This document shows, one piece after another, positions 32,722-43,126 of a stretch of 64,000 bases of DNA. Every line of letters starts with the position of its first letter. The first letter of the stretch is position 1. The stretch spans positions 1 to 64,000 of the forward strand of contig NZ_ATUY01000006.1 in NCBI RefSeq assembly GCF_000420445.1, read 5' to 3'. The notes under the pieces were generated by a model, which worked only from the letters and a program-made list of their open reading frames with translations, was not told the DNA's origin and did no database searches. The stretch comes from Actinotignum urinale DSM 15805 (GTDB lineage: Bacteria; Actinomycetota; Actinomycetes; Actinomycetales; Actinomycetaceae). The position numbers and the translations under genes are program-made.

Positions 32722-33741
32722 CTATTCGACGCGCAAACGCGCCGTGGATTCACGTATAACAAGACGCGGAGGAACCGGCGTTAAATCGGGCTCTTCTCCG
32801 GCAACCAAAGCAAGGGCAGCCTTTAACACCCTAAACCCTAATACATCAAAATCTTGAGAAATCGTAGATAGCGCAGGGCTGTAATATCCGGACTCCGGCA
32901 CGTTATCAAAACCAATGACGGACATGTCGCGCGGAACAGAAATCCCGCATTTAGCGAAGGCTGCAAACAGCCCCAAAGCCATATGATCATTGGCGGAAAA
33001 AAGCCCCGTGGGGCGCTCTACAACGGGCAGGGAAGCAATATACATTCCCGTATCGAAACCGGATCTCGCGCTCCAATCTCCGGAATAGTTGACAATTCTC
33101 ATGCCTAATTTTTGAGCCTCGTCGAGCGCCGCATCGTGGCGAAGCTGGGCATCATTCCAATTTTCAGGGCCGTTAATCAAACCAACATGCTCATGTCCAA
33201 GCTGGTGAAGATGCCGAATTGCCATGCGTGCCCCAGCATCCTGATCAACACACAATCCGGGAATATGTTCGGCCGCATCAGCCTCGATTCCCACCGTAAT
33301 CAGTGGAATATCCAACTCCAACTCCGCAACGAATTCCGTCGTCGAATGACGTGCGGCAATGACGATAATCACATCAACGCTACGCTGGAGAAAATTATTG
33401 ACAGCGGCGAAGAATTCTTCACGAGAATTCTCTGAAACCGTGGTTAAAAGCGTGGTGTATCGCGCCTCGCGCGCCTCTTTTTCGAGGGCTGCTAGAGTAT
33501 GCGTCGGACCAAAAAGGAATGAGCCTACCGAAATAACTCCCACCATAGAAGAACGGTTTGTTACCAGGGTTCGAGCCGCCGTATTTGGCACATATCCCGT
33601 ATCGCGAATAGCTTTCTTGACGCGCTTGCGAGTTTCTTCACGCACTCCGGGGAAATTATTGATAACACGTGAGACGGTTTGATGAGACACGCCAGCCACC
33701 TTGGCTACCTGAGCCATTGATGTTGTTCGCATATCGCGCAT
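32722..33741 (-). CDS. LacI-family regulator, likely arabinose repressor
   Basis: A 339-residue LacI-type protein. The DNA-binding domain is intact: MAQVAKVAGVSHQTVSRVINNFPGVREETRKRVKKAIRDTGYVPNTAARTLVTNRS (helix-turn-helix plus hinge helix), followed by a periplasmic-binding-protein-like effector domain (GVISVGSFLFGPTHTLAALEKEA ... LINGPENWNDAQLR ... MSVIGFDNVPESGYYSPALSTI). ATG 33741 is chosen because AGGAAAGA lies six bases upstream. It is encoded between the sugar porter and araBDA. The matching palindromes before both transcription units suggest it controls them, in the manner of the LacI-type AraR described from Corynebacterium glutamicum; the effector is inferred. Confidence 0.88.
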   Translation of the reverse strand: MRDMRTTSMAQVAKVAGVSHQTVSRVINNFPGVREETRKRVKKAIRDTGYVPNTAARTLVTNRSSMVGVISVGSFLFGPTHTLAALEKEAREARYTTLLTTVSENSREEFFAAVNNFLQRSVDVIIVIAARHSTTEFVAELELDIPLITVGIEADAAEHIPGLCVDQDAGARMAIRHLHQLGHEHVGLINGPENWNDAQLRHDAALDEAQKLGMRIVNYSGDWSARSGFDTGMYIASLPVVERPTGLFSANDHMALGLFAAFAKCGISVPRDMSVIGFDNVPESGYYSPALSTISQDFDVLGFRVLKAALALVAGEEPDLTPVPPRLVIRESTARLRVE

Positions 33742-34002
33742 AATCAATCTTTCCTATCTGTTCCGTTTATCTCTCGATCTCTCAGCTTCCTGCAACCCCT
33801 GATTTATCAACACTATTGATACTTTACAGGAAACCGCACAACGCCTCTGACGCTCAGAGGAAAAATACTCGACTATTCCGTGTCAGCACATCACAGCCCC
33901 TGAATTTTACCAATGCGACGCAGGTGATTCTAGAGAAAAATACTATAGGGAAAATTGCCCCTTGCATATCTTCAATTTTTTGTGCATACTAAGAGCATAC
34001 GG

Positions 34003-34018
34003 ATGTTAACGCTAACAT
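34003..34018. promoter_or_regulatory. LacI-type operator upstream of araB
   Basis: ATGTTAACGCTAACAT lies 52 bp before the araB start. It matches the palindrome before the sugar porter at 15 of 16 positions and has the CG centre of LacI-family operators. The remainder of 33742-34069 holds only this promoter region. Confidence 0.8.
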
Positions 34019-34069
34019 TTACCCTCGTGTTAACCGCAACTTCGCACATACCACTCGAAGGAGAGTCAC

Positions 34070-35689
34070 ATGCCACTTGGCCCCGATTACGCACAGATTT
34101 TGTCCTCCGGGCAAGCCTGCCTGGGAATCGAATTCGGTTCCACCCGTATTAAAGCCAGCCTGGTCACCCCGGACGGCGAAGCCTTCGCCTCCGGCGTTCA
34201 CTCCTGGGAAAACCGGCTCGTTGATGGCCACTGGAGCTACTCGCTGGACGCCATCTGGGAAGGAATCGCAGGCGCATACGCTTCACTAGTGAACGAATGC
34301 CAGGAAAAATATGGCGTCGTCGCAACAACATATTCAGCCCTCGGAATTTCAGCCATGATGCACGGCTACATGGCTTTCGACAAAGATGCAAACCTCCTTG
34401 TCCCCTTCCGCACATGGAGAGATACGACGACGGGGCGCGCAGCCGAGGCGCTCACCGCAGCTTTCAACTTCAACATTCCGTTGCGCTGGTCCATTGCTCA
34501 CTACTACCAGGCAATGCTGGACAATGAACCACATGTCCCCAGCGTTGATTTCTTCACAACGCTCGCGGGATACGTCCACTGGAAGCTCACGGGCAAGAAG
34601 GTCATCGGGGTGGGAGACGCCTCAGGAATGTTCCCCATTTCCGACGACGGAAGCACCTACGTTCCCGAATTCATCGAAAAATTCAACAACATAGCCGGCG
34701 ATGGACGCAATGTTGCCGATCTTCTCCCCGAAGTTCTGCCGGCCGGTGCCGATGCGGGAACCCTGAGCGAAGAAGGCGCACGCCTCATTGACCCTTCCGG
34801 AAAACTCCAGGCCGGCGTGCTCTGCGCTCCTCCCGAAGGCGACGCAGGAACAGGCATGGTTGCCACCAACGCCGTACGCCCCCGCACCGGAAACGTGAGT
34901 GTGGGAACCTCCATTTTCCTTATGGCAGTCTTGGAAAAAACGCTCAAGAATGTTCACCCCGAACTTGATATTGTGACCACGCCCGATGGTGCTCAGGTTG
35001 CCATGGTTCACTGCAATAACGGCGCGGACGAAATGTCACGCTGGGTGGAAATGTTCCGTGAAGTCGGCATTGCCCTGGGCGCTCCGGATGTTAGCTCCGA
35101 TACGATTTACGCAGCTATGCTCGGCGCGGCCCTCGATGGAGAACCGGATGCGGGCGGAGTCCTCGCCTACAACAATCTTTCCGGCGAACCCGTCGTTAAC
35201 CTGACGGAAGGCCGCCCCCTCATTACCCGCGCACCATGGGCAACACTTAACCTTGCGAACTTTATGCGCTCCCAGGTGTACTCCACCTTCGCAGCCCTCG
35301 CTATCGGCCTGGAAGTCCTCGAAAAGGAAGACGTTCATCTCGATATTCTCTCGGCACACGGTGGCGTATTCCGTACCGAAAAAGTGGCTCAGCGCCTGCT
35401 CGCCGCCGCAACGCACACCCCGATCACGGTTCCCGATGGCGCTTCCGAAGGCGGTTCGTGGGGCATGGCGGTTCTCGCAGCCTACGTGGCCTACTGCAAG
35501 AAGAACGGCGCAAAGACACACGCACTGCCCGATTTCCTCGACGAAGTTGTTTTCGCCTCCGCATCTAACGCCACGATCAGCCCCTCAACTGTTGATGAGC
35601 GCGGATTCGCCACATTCCTCGCGGGATACAGGCAGGGATTGACCATCCAATCGAGCGCAATTTCCGCCCTCCCCCCGCGTGCCCTGTAA
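34070..35689 (+). CDS. araB: FGGY-family carbohydrate kinase, probable L-ribulokinase
   Basis: Phosphorylates L-ribulose to L-ribulose 5-phosphate in the arabinose pathway. The 539-residue protein has the FGGY N-terminal lobe with phosphate-binding motif CLGIEFGSTRIKASLVTPDG near residues 20-45, a central LAGYVHWKLTGKKVIGVGDASGMFPI segment, and the C-terminal lobe with DILSAHGGVFRTEKVAQRLLAAATHTPITV near residue 425 (the second phosphate-binding signature). It is closer in pattern to the actinobacterial xylulokinase-like AraB than to E. coli AraB; function is set by its position before araD and araA. ATG at 34070 follows GAAGGAG. Confidence 0.88.
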   Translation: MPLGPDYAQILSSGQACLGIEFGSTRIKASLVTPDGEAFASGVHSWENRLVDGHWSYSLDAIWEGIAGAYASLVNECQEKYGVVATTYSALGISAMMHGYMAFDKDANLLVPFRTWRDTTTGRAAEALTAAFNFNIPLRWSIAHYYQAMLDNEPHVPSVDFFTTLAGYVHWKLTGKKVIGVGDASGMFPISDDGSTYVPEFIEKFNNIAGDGRNVADLLPEVLPAGADAGTLSEEGARLIDPSGKLQAGVLCAPPEGDAGTGMVATNAVRPRTGNVSVGTSIFLMAVLEKTLKNVHPELDIVTTPDGAQVAMVHCNNGADEMSRWVEMFREVGIALGAPDVSSDTIYAAMLGAALDGEPDAGGVLAYNNLSGEPVVNLTEGRPLITRAPWATLNLANFMRSQVYSTFAALAIGLEVLEKEDVHLDILSAHGGVFRTEKVAQRLLAAATHTPITVPDGASEGGSWGMAVLAAYVAYCKKNGAKTHALPDFLDEVVFASASNATISPSTVDERGFATFLAGYRQGLTIQSSAISALPPRAL

Positions 35690-35715
35690 AACCAGGCGAG
35701 CTAGTTGAGTTAAAG

Positions 35716-35795
35716 CCGGGCGAGATGCACGCCATCTCACCCGGTAGAAACTCGGCTAGATGCCTAACAGTTTTTGCGCGGGTAACCGCCCGCGC
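35716..35795 (+). other. Two hairpins between araB and araD
   Basis: CCGGGCGAGAT (35716-35726) pairs with ATCTCACCCGG (35734-35744) with one mismatch, and GCGCGGG (35776-35782) pairs with CCCGCGC (35789-35795). A short AGTTTTT lies between them. Stable hairpins in this 200-bp gap could give partial termination or protect the araB message. Confidence 0.5.
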
Positions 35796-35891
35796 AGTCT
35801 CTCAAGTAGCGCCCTGGGCCACGCCTTCCAGGCCGGCCCGCATGCGCAGCCACTTCAACACGTAACACCCCACACAACATAAAGGAGAACA

Positions 35892-36593
35892 ATGGGACTC
35901 GAAGCATATCCCCAACACATTCGCGAAAAGGTCGCTGAAACTCGCGATATTGTCTGCAAACTTCACGCCGAACTCCCCCGCTGGGAACTCGTGGTGTGGA
36001 CAGCAGGGAATGTGAGCCAGCGCGTCGTCGTCGGAGATGAACCTAGTGAAAAAGACCTGTTCGTCATCAAACCATCCGGTGTACGATATGACCAACTGAC
36101 ACCAGAATCCATGGTCGTCTGCGATATTAAGGGAAATCTTGTTGACGGAGACAGAAATCCCTCATCCGATACCGCAGCGCACGCCTACGTTTACGAAAAT
36201 ATGCCCGAAGTAGGTGGGGTTGTCCACACGCATTCCACCTACGCAACCGCATGGGCGGCACGTGGTGAAGAGATTCCGTGCGTTCTGACCATGATGGGCG
36301 ACGAGTTCGGTGGCCCTATCCCCATCGGCCCGTTCGCCGTGATTGGCGACGATTCCATTGGACGCGGCATCGTCGAAACGCTGAAAGGACATCGTTCCCC
36401 GGCCGTTCTCATGCAGAATCACGGACCCTTCACCATCGGCAAAGATGGCGAAGCGGCTGTGAAGGCGGCGACAATGGTCGAAGAGGTTGCACGAACTGTT
36501 CATATTTCCCGCCAACTTGGCGAACCGTTGCCGATTCCCCAAGAAAAAATTGACCATCTCTACAACCGTTACCAAAACGTTTACGGACAGTAG
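35892..36593 (+). CDS. araD: L-ribulose-5-phosphate 4-epimerase
   Basis: Converts L-ribulose 5-phosphate to D-xylulose 5-phosphate. The 233-residue protein is of normal length and shows the class II aldolase/epimerase fold motifs: LVVWTAGNVSQRV (phosphate-binding, GN region) near residue 40, KPSGVRYDQLTPESMVVCDI near 60, the metal ligands in HTHSTYATAWAARGEEIPC near 115-133 (HxH), and LMQNHGPFTIGKDGEAAVKAA near 175, which holds the third histidine. ATG at 35892 follows AAAGGAG. It is the second gene of araBDA. Confidence 0.95.
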   Translation: MGLEAYPQHIREKVAETRDIVCKLHAELPRWELVVWTAGNVSQRVVVGDEPSEKDLFVIKPSGVRYDQLTPESMVVCDIKGNLVDGDRNPSSDTAAHAYVYENMPEVGGVVHTHSTYATAWAARGEEIPCVLTMMGDEFGGPIPIGPFAVIGDDSIGRGIVETLKGHRSPAVLMQNHGPFTIGKDGEAAVKAATMVEEVARTVHISRQLGEPLPIPQEKIDHLYNRYQNVYGQ

Positions 36594-36829
36594 GCACACC
36601 ACGCGGTTAACCGCGCTCCTGGCGCAAGGTTCGGGCGTAACCAACCGGGTCTAGCGAACCGGGACCCAATAAAATGAGCCCCGGAAGTGGAAGAATCCGC
36701 GCGAGGACCGCGAACCGCACATAAGAATTTCCACTGGAAATACGTCCAACAGCGCCCACAGCGCTCACAGCGCCAACAGCGCCCAACAAACAAGAAAATT
36801 TTTAACCCAACACAACAAAGGAGTTATCC

Positions 36830-38338
36830 ATGAAAAACCCATTCGAAGGTAAGGAAATCTGGTTCCTCACAGGAAGCCAGTTCCTCTATGGTCCAGAAAC
36901 ACTCGATCAGGTTGCCGAGCAGTCCCAGACGATTGCGAACGCCATTGACGAAGCCCCGGAAGTTCCCGTCAAGATCGTGTGGAAGCCCGTTCTTACCACG
37001 TCAGACAATATCCTTCGCACCTTCCTCGACGCTGGTGCCAACGATAACGTTGTTGGTGTGATTGCGTGGATGCACACCTTCTCCCCCGCAAAAATGTGGG
37101 TCCGCGGGCTTGAAGCCATGCGCAAACCACTCCTCCACCTCCACACCCAGATTGACCGCGAAATGCCGTGGGCACGCATGGACATGGACTTCATGAACCT
37201 CAACCAGGCTGCGCACGGGGATCGCGAATTCGGCTACATCCTCACCCGCATGGGCGTTTCCCGCACAACCGTTGTTGGACACTTCACCGATAAAGAAGTG
37301 CACGAAGAGGTCGGCATTTGGGCACGCGCAGCTATCGGCTGGAACGAAGCACAGACACTCAAGGTTGCCCGCATTGGCGACAACATGCGCAATGTTGCAG
37401 TGACCGAAGGTGACAAGACGGAAGCCGAAGTTCGTTTCGGTATCTCCGTTAACACCTGGGGCGTAAACGACGTTGTTGCCGAAATCGAAAAGGTTGACGA
37501 CGCAACAGTTGACGCACTCGTCGCAGAATACATGGATCTTTACGACGTGGTTCCCGAACTTCACCCGGGCGCAGAACGCCACGAATCCCTGCGTTACGCA
37601 GCTAAGCAGGAAGCCGGTTTGCGTTCCTTCCTTGAAGCCCAGGGCGCCGGCGCCTTCACGGACACCTTCGAAGATTTGGGTGGCTTGAAGCAGCTCCCAG
37701 GCCTTGCCGTTCAGCGCCTCATGGCCGACGGTTACGGTTTCGGTGCGGAAGGCGATTGGAAGACAGCGATCCTCGTTCGCCTCGCCAAAGTTATGGGTTA
37801 CGGGCTCCCCGGTGGCGCCTCCCTTATGGAAGATTACTCCTACAACCTCGTTCGCAACGACGAAAAGATTCTCGGTGCCCACATGCTCGAAATCTGCCCC
37901 ACGATTTGCGACGAGAAGCCGCGCCTCGAAATCCATCCGCTCGGCATTGGCGATCGTGAAGATCCTGTACGCCTTGTCTTTACCGCAACTCCGCGTGACG
38001 CTGTTGTTGTTGCGATGTCCGATGTTCGTGAACGTTTCCGCCTTGTTGCAAACAAGGTAGACGTTGTGGAACCTGATCAGCCACTCCCGATTCTTCCTGT
38101 GGCTCGTGCAGTGTGGAAGCCTGCGCCTGATTTCCAGACCTCCACGCATTGCTGGCTTGCCGCGGGCGCTGCCCACCACACGGTGATGACAACCCAGGTC
38201 GGCTTGGATACGTGGAAGGCATTCGCCAAGATTGCCGGTGTTGAACTCGCCACAATTGATGAGAGCACAACAACCGAAAAGTTCGAAAACCACCTGCGCT
38301 GGAACTCCGTGTTCTATCGCATTGACCCGAGCCTCTAA
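36830..38338 (+). CDS. araA: L-arabinose isomerase
   Basis: Interconverts L-arabinose and L-ribulose; Mn-dependent and homohexameric in known members. The 502 residues match the family length (about 500). The N-terminus [25 protein letters not shown] is the family signature. The acidic metal ligands are in the regions [38 protein letters not shown] (about residues 290-330) and [24 protein letters not shown] (about 350), and the later histidine is in [21 protein letters not shown] (about 440). ATG at 36830 follows AAAGGAG. The gene order B-D-A is that of actinobacterial clusters. Confidence 0.97.
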   Translation: MKNPFEGKEIWFLTGSQFLYGPETLDQVAEQSQTIANAIDEAPEVPVKIVWKPVLTTSDNILRTFLDAGANDNVVGVIAWMHTFSPAKMWVRGLEAMRKPLLHLHTQIDREMPWARMDMDFMNLNQAAHGDREFGYILTRMGVSRTTVVGHFTDKEVHEEVGIWARAAIGWNEAQTLKVARIGDNMRNVAVTEGDKTEAEVRFGISVNTWGVNDVVAEIEKVDDATVDALVAEYMDLYDVVPELHPGAERHESLRYAAKQEAGLRSFLEAQGAGAFTDTFEDLGGLKQLPGLAVQRLMADGYGFGAEGDWKTAILVRLAKVMGYGLPGGASLMEDYSYNLVRNDEKILGAHMLEICPTICDEKPRLEIHPLGIGDREDPVRLVFTATPRDAVVVAMSDVRERFRLVANKVDVVEPDQPLPILPVARAVWKPAPDFQTSTHCWLAAGAAHHTVMTTQVGLDTWKAFAKIAGVELATIDESTTTEKFENHLRWNSVFYRIDPSL

Positions 38339-38391
38339 GGTTTCTGTGGAGTGTTGAGGCAAAAAGCTGACACACTCTTTATCGCGTATCT

Positions 38392-38472
38392 ATGGAGCCG
38401 TGGAGCACCCCTTCCATATGCTTTCGGTTCTAGGTCTACATGTCGGAGATTATGTTCGACATGTGGCTCCAT
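38392..38472 (+). other. Nested inverted-repeat element after araA
   Basis: ATGGAGCC (38392-38399) is complemented by GGCTCCAT (38465-38472), and directly inside the latter ACATGTCG (38438-38445) is complemented by CGACATGT (38457-38464). The two 3' arms abut, so the RNA could fold as a closed outer stem with a coaxial inner hairpin. It lies five bases before the terminator hairpin. The 373-bp gap to the next gene has no open frame I trust. Confidence 0.55.
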
Positions 38473-38476
38473 GCGA

Positions 38477-38525
38477 GGTGGGTGGTTGCAACCCCCTGAG
38501 CAACCACCCACCACTTTTCTTATTG
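38477..38525 (+). terminator. Rho-independent terminator of araBDA
   Basis: GGTGGGTGGTTGC (38477-38489) pairs perfectly with GCAACCACCCACC (38500-38512), followed by ACTTTTCTTATT. Confidence 0.93.
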
Positions 38526-38711
38526 TGCCGCATTATGTGACACGTATTCGCACATCCGCACATCAGCGCATAATCTCACCCTCGTAGCTTCGCCGTCGTA
38601 TATTACTATGGCGTATATACACCGAAGTTCGTTATCGTCGTACATTCATATCCGCAACCACCTCAACCCGCGCAAATATTTCACAACTTTCACACGTTAG
38701 ATAGGAAACTG

Positions 38712-39680
38712 ATGGGCAACGAAACTCCACAAACTTACGCAACCCGCATCTTCCCTCCGCTCGCAAATGCACACAATGCAAGCGACACCCTCACCGTCAC
38801 CCCGCACGGCGCCATGATTCGCGAATGGGTTGTTGACGGAAAAAATATTCTCGACGGTTACCGAAACGATGCCGAACAAAAAGCAATGAACGGTTCGCGA
38901 AACAATGTTTTGGCGCCCTGGTCCAACCGGATTCGGAATGGACAGTGGACGGACACAGAAGGGCACACTTTTGAAGGGCCGGAACCTCTTGCCCCAGGCT
39001 ACGAAAAAGGTATTCACGGTATTGTTTTTGCCCAAGATTTTGAGGTTGTGGATACGGATAATAGCGCATGTGTTCGCCTGCGCACGCGGATCACGCCGAG
39101 TGCCGCATACCCCGGCGATATTGACCTCACCGTCACGTATTCTTTGGTGGGAAGCGGTGTTCTTGACGTACTGATTAAGGCCGAAAATTGTGGGGACGTT
39201 CCCGCGCCAGTTGCGCTCGGGTGGCACCCCTATTTCCTTCTCGACGATAGCTACGATAAACACAAGGTTTACGTTGAGGGACGTTACGTAATTTCTTCGG
39301 ATTCCGCGAAAATTCCATACGACGGCAACGAAGCCTTCCGCGATATTGACGGCTTGAAAAATGTTGCTCTACCACGAAACTGGGACACCGGCATCACGGG
39401 GCTTATTCCTGATCCAGATGGTTGGGTGAGTGCTGTTTTGCGCACGGGGCGGCGCACAATCACGGTTCGGGCACTTCTCGATACCGGTGTTGGGCAAGGG
39501 AATTTCCATCTGTTCTCCGGGCAAGGTTTGGGGCGTGACCCGCTTCGCGCGATTGCCATCGAGCCGTGCCAGTTTATGCCGAACGCCTTGAATCGTCCCG
39601 AATTGCGCGAGGCCCTCGCGCTTCAACCCGGCGAAACGCGCACGCTTTACTCCCAGTGCATTGTGGAGTTCAATCAGTAA
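38712..39680 (+). CDS. Aldose 1-epimerase (galactose mutarotase family)
   Basis: A 322-residue protein of the mutarotase family, which interconverts the alpha and beta anomers of free sugars. Seen: NVLAPWSNRIRNGQW near residue 65 (the substrate-binding NR), GIHGIVFAQDF near 97 (catalytic His region), ALGWHPYFLLD near 174 (second His) and an Asp/Glu pair near the C-terminus (RAIAIEPCQFMPNALN, likely catalytic Glu). Its position right after araA suggests it supplies the correct anomer of arabinose, but it has its own 370-bp upstream gap and comes after a terminator, so it is probably a separate transcript. ATG 38712 follows GATAGGAAAC. Confidence 0.87.
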   Translation: MGNETPQTYATRIFPPLANAHNASDTLTVTPHGAMIREWVVDGKNILDGYRNDAEQKAMNGSRNNVLAPWSNRIRNGQWTDTEGHTFEGPEPLAPGYEKGIHGIVFAQDFEVVDTDNSACVRLRTRITPSAAYPGDIDLTVTYSLVGSGVLDVLIKAENCGDVPAPVALGWHPYFLLDDSYDKHKVYVEGRYVISSDSAKIPYDGNEAFRDIDGLKNVALPRNWDTGITGLIPDPDGWVSAVLRTGRRTITVRALLDTGVGQGNFHLFSGQGLGRDPLRAIAIEPCQFMPNALNRPELREALALQPGETRTLYSQCIVEFNQ

Positions 39681-39770
39681 CTATGAAACTTCCTGTGGTG
39701 CATGACTACAAGAAGTAGAGTTCATTCGAATCTTTTACTTGGGTATGAAACTCCGCAGAAGTTTTTCAGC

Positions 39771-40724
<954 letters not shown>

Positions 40725-40789
40725 TTACTTTCCTTTCTTTACGCCAGTATCGTAACCTACTAACGTTACCGGCCACTGCCAAAGCCCTG

Positions 40790-42049
40790 CTATAACTGTA
40801 GAATCTCTATCTGCGACCGTAGAATCTCGGAAACGGATTTCACCCCTCGCGTGATTTCTTTTTCCGTGATAACAAGCGGAGGGACGAACCGAAGCACATT
40901 GGCCCCGGTTGCGTTAAGAACAACGCCACCTTTCGCGCCACACGCCTCTGCTGTACCTGTAGCGCCTTGCGCATGTGGAGTGGCTAGAGTGAGCCCCTGC
41001 GCAACAGCCTGTTTCGCAATAGGCTCTTTGAGAACTGCGGCGAGCATGAGCCCGCGCCCGCGCACAAACTCCACTTGCGGCAGAGCTTCAAGGCTAGATC
41101 GTAATAGCTGGCCACGTTTTTCCACGGTCGTCAAAAAATCCGGGGTGAGAGTATCAAGCACAACGCCAGCCGCTGCACAAGAAACAGGATTGCCGCCAAA
41201 AGTTGTTCCGTGATCGCCCGGTACGAAAAGCTGAGCCGCCTCACCCCACGCAAGGCAAGCACCAATTGGCAATCCTGCGCCAAGCCCTTTCGCCATAGTC
41301 ACCACGTCCGGACGCACGCCTTCATGCTGCCACGCAAAAAACTTTCCGGTACGCCCGGCACCGGTTTGTACTTCGTCGGCAATCATGAGGATGCCGTGTT
41401 CGTCGCACAAACTACGTACTTCGGCAAGGAAACCCTCGGGTGCTGGAATCACGCCCGTTTCGCCCTGGATCGGCTCCAAAATAATTGCGGCGGTGTCCTT
41501 CGGGTTAATCTCCACGAGTTGACGCACATAATCCGCGTCCCCATAGGGGTAGAACTCCACGCCTGCCGGGAAGGGGTGGAAGGCCTCTTTCTTATCGGGC
41601 TGGCCCGTCATGGCGAGGGCTCCCATGGTGCGTCCGTGGAAACCGTGATTGGCGGCAAGAATACGCCTCCGCCCGGTTTTCCGCGCCAGCTTGAAAGCAG
41701 CCTCATTCGCCTCAGCACCAGAATTGCAGAAGAAAACGCGGGCGCTACTGGCAACATCCTCATCCCCGGTCGCGAAATGCTCGATGAGCTTTGCCCCCGC
41801 CTCAACAACGGGAGTGGACGCCAACAGGTTGGACACGTGGGCAAGCTTCCCCACCTGCCTACTCACCGCCTCAACAACCTTCGGGTGAGCATAACCTAAA
41901 GAATTTACGGCAATGCCGGCAAGGAAATCAATGTAGGAGTTGCCGTTATCGTCGTACAACGTGGCTCCGCTACCGCGAACCATCGTCACCGCTGGCGTCC
42001 CATACGTATTCATGAGGACGTGTCCCCACGTTTCACGAGTGTTACTCAT
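40790..42049 (-). CDS. argD: Acetylornithine aminotransferase
   Basis: PLP-dependent class III aminotransferase of 419 residues, for acetylornithine and probably succinyldiaminopimelate. The cofactor lysine is in [15 protein letters not shown] near residue 250; [16 protein letters not shown] near 222 holds the Asp that contacts the PLP nitrogen; [17 protein letters not shown] near 107 is the family motif. ATG 42049 overlaps the end of argB by eight bases, so translation is coupled. A Gly/Ala-rich insertion near residues 360-380 ([17 protein letters not shown]) is not usual for the family and lies in a loop region. Confidence 0.96.
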   Translation of the reverse strand: MSNTRETWGHVLMNTYGTPAVTMVRGSGATLYDDNGNSYIDFLAGIAVNSLGYAHPKVVEAVSRQVGKLAHVSNLLASTPVVEAGAKLIEHFATGDEDVASSARVFFCNSGAEANEAAFKLARKTGRRRILAANHGFHGRTMGALAMTGQPDKKEAFHPFPAGVEFYPYGDADYVRQLVEINPKDTAAIILEPIQGETGVIPAPEGFLAEVRSLCDEHGILMIADEVQTGAGRTGKFFAWQHEGVRPDVVTMAKGLGAGLPIGACLAWGEAAQLFVPGDHGTTFGGNPVSCAAAGVVLDTLTPDFLTTVEKRGQLLRSSLEALPQVEFVRGRGLMLAAVLKEPIAKQAVAQGLTLATPHAQGATGTAEACGAKGGVVLNATGANVLRFVPPLVITEKEITRGVKSVSEILRSQIEILQL

Positions 42050-42989
42050 CGTTAGCCGCCTTCCTCATCACAATACCGTCCGGGTATTCCTCCCGGTTGA
42101 AATTATCTGGCAACACCATCGTGCCAATACCGCCCATGGTGAGCAGTTCCAGGACCACCGCGTGCGGGATACGCCCGTCAATCACCTGCGCGGCACGCAC
42201 CCCGTGCTCCACCGCATTCAAGCACGCCTCCATTTTCGGAATCATGCCCGAATCCAGCTTGGGCAGGAGGTTCGCGAGAGGCGTTGCGTCAATACGGGAC
42301 ACAAGCGAATTTCGGTTGGGCCAATCCGTGTAAAGCCCGGGCACATCCGTGAGCATAACGAGCCTCTCCGCGCCCAGCGCAACCGCGAGCGCCCCGGCAG
42401 CCGTGTCCGCATTAATATTGTAGGTATTTCCGTCCTTACCCGGCGCAATCGTTGAAATCACGGGGATTCGCCCAGCATCGATAAGATCTCTCACCGCGCT
42501 GGGATTCACCTCCGTAATATTTCCCACCAGGCCAATATCTGTGGGAACCCCGTCCACCGTGGCAAACCGCTTCGTGGCGGTAAACAGCCCGCCGTCCTCG
42601 CCCGAAGAACCAATCGCGTAGGGCCCGTGCGAATTAATGAGCCGCACCAGTTCGCGCCCAACCTGCCCGAAGAGCACCATGCGGATAACGTCAATAATTT
42701 CGGGGGTTGTGACGCGGAAACCGCCCTTAAATTCGGAGTGAATCCCGAGCCGCCCCAGCATCTCGTTAATCTGCGGCCCTCCCCCGTGCACAACAACGGG
42801 GCGCGCACCCACGGTTCGCAACAACACCATATCCGCGGCGAAGGCAGCCTTGAGTTTGTCGTCAATCATCGCGTTTCCGCCATATTTCACGACGATGATC
42901 TTGTCCCTGAAGAACTGGAGCCAGGGTAGCGCTTCGGCAAGCACCTCCGCGCGGTTTGCGTCCGTGAGCTTTGGGGTATTCGTGCTCAT
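42042..42989 (-). CDS. argB: Acetylglutamate kinase
   Basis: Second step of arginine synthesis, phosphorylating N-acetylglutamate. The 315-residue protein shows [14 protein letters not shown] near residue 31 (ATP and substrate binding), [14 protein letters not shown] near 65, and [48 protein letters not shown] near 175-225. The C-terminal [18 protein letters not shown]-type motif (here [39 protein letters not shown]) is conserved and is the likely arginine feedback-related region in hexameric enzymes. ATG 42989 follows AAAGGAAACAG. Third gene of the operon. Confidence 0.97.
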   Translation of the reverse strand: MSTNTPKLTDANRAEVLAEALPWLQFFRDKIIVVKYGGNAMIDDKLKAAFAADMVLLRTVGARPVVVHGGGPQINEMLGRLGIHSEFKGGFRVTTPEIIDVIRMVLFGQVGRELVRLINSHGPYAIGSSGEDGGLFTATKRFATVDGVPTDIGLVGNITEVNPSAVRDLIDAGRIPVISTIAPGKDGNTYNINADTAAGALAVALGAERLVMLTDVPGLYTDWPNRNSLVSRIDATPLANLLPKLDSGMIPKMEACLNAVEHGVRAAQVIDGRIPHAVVLELLTMGGIGTMVLPDNFNREEYPDGIVMRKAANDE

Positions 42990-43126
42990 CTTCTGTTTCC
43001 TTTACTGTTCCCTCATCTGTTTTTGCTTTATCGTGTGAGATGCGGAAATTCTCGGCTGTCGCGAGGTGCCTAACACGCTACACGCTGTCAGCTTTTCGGT
43101 AACAACCATCAGCAACATCTCACCCG

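Noticed and set aside
37001-38362. 453-codon minus-strand frame opposite araA
   Set aside because: Antisense shadow of a complete L-arabinose isomerase gene.
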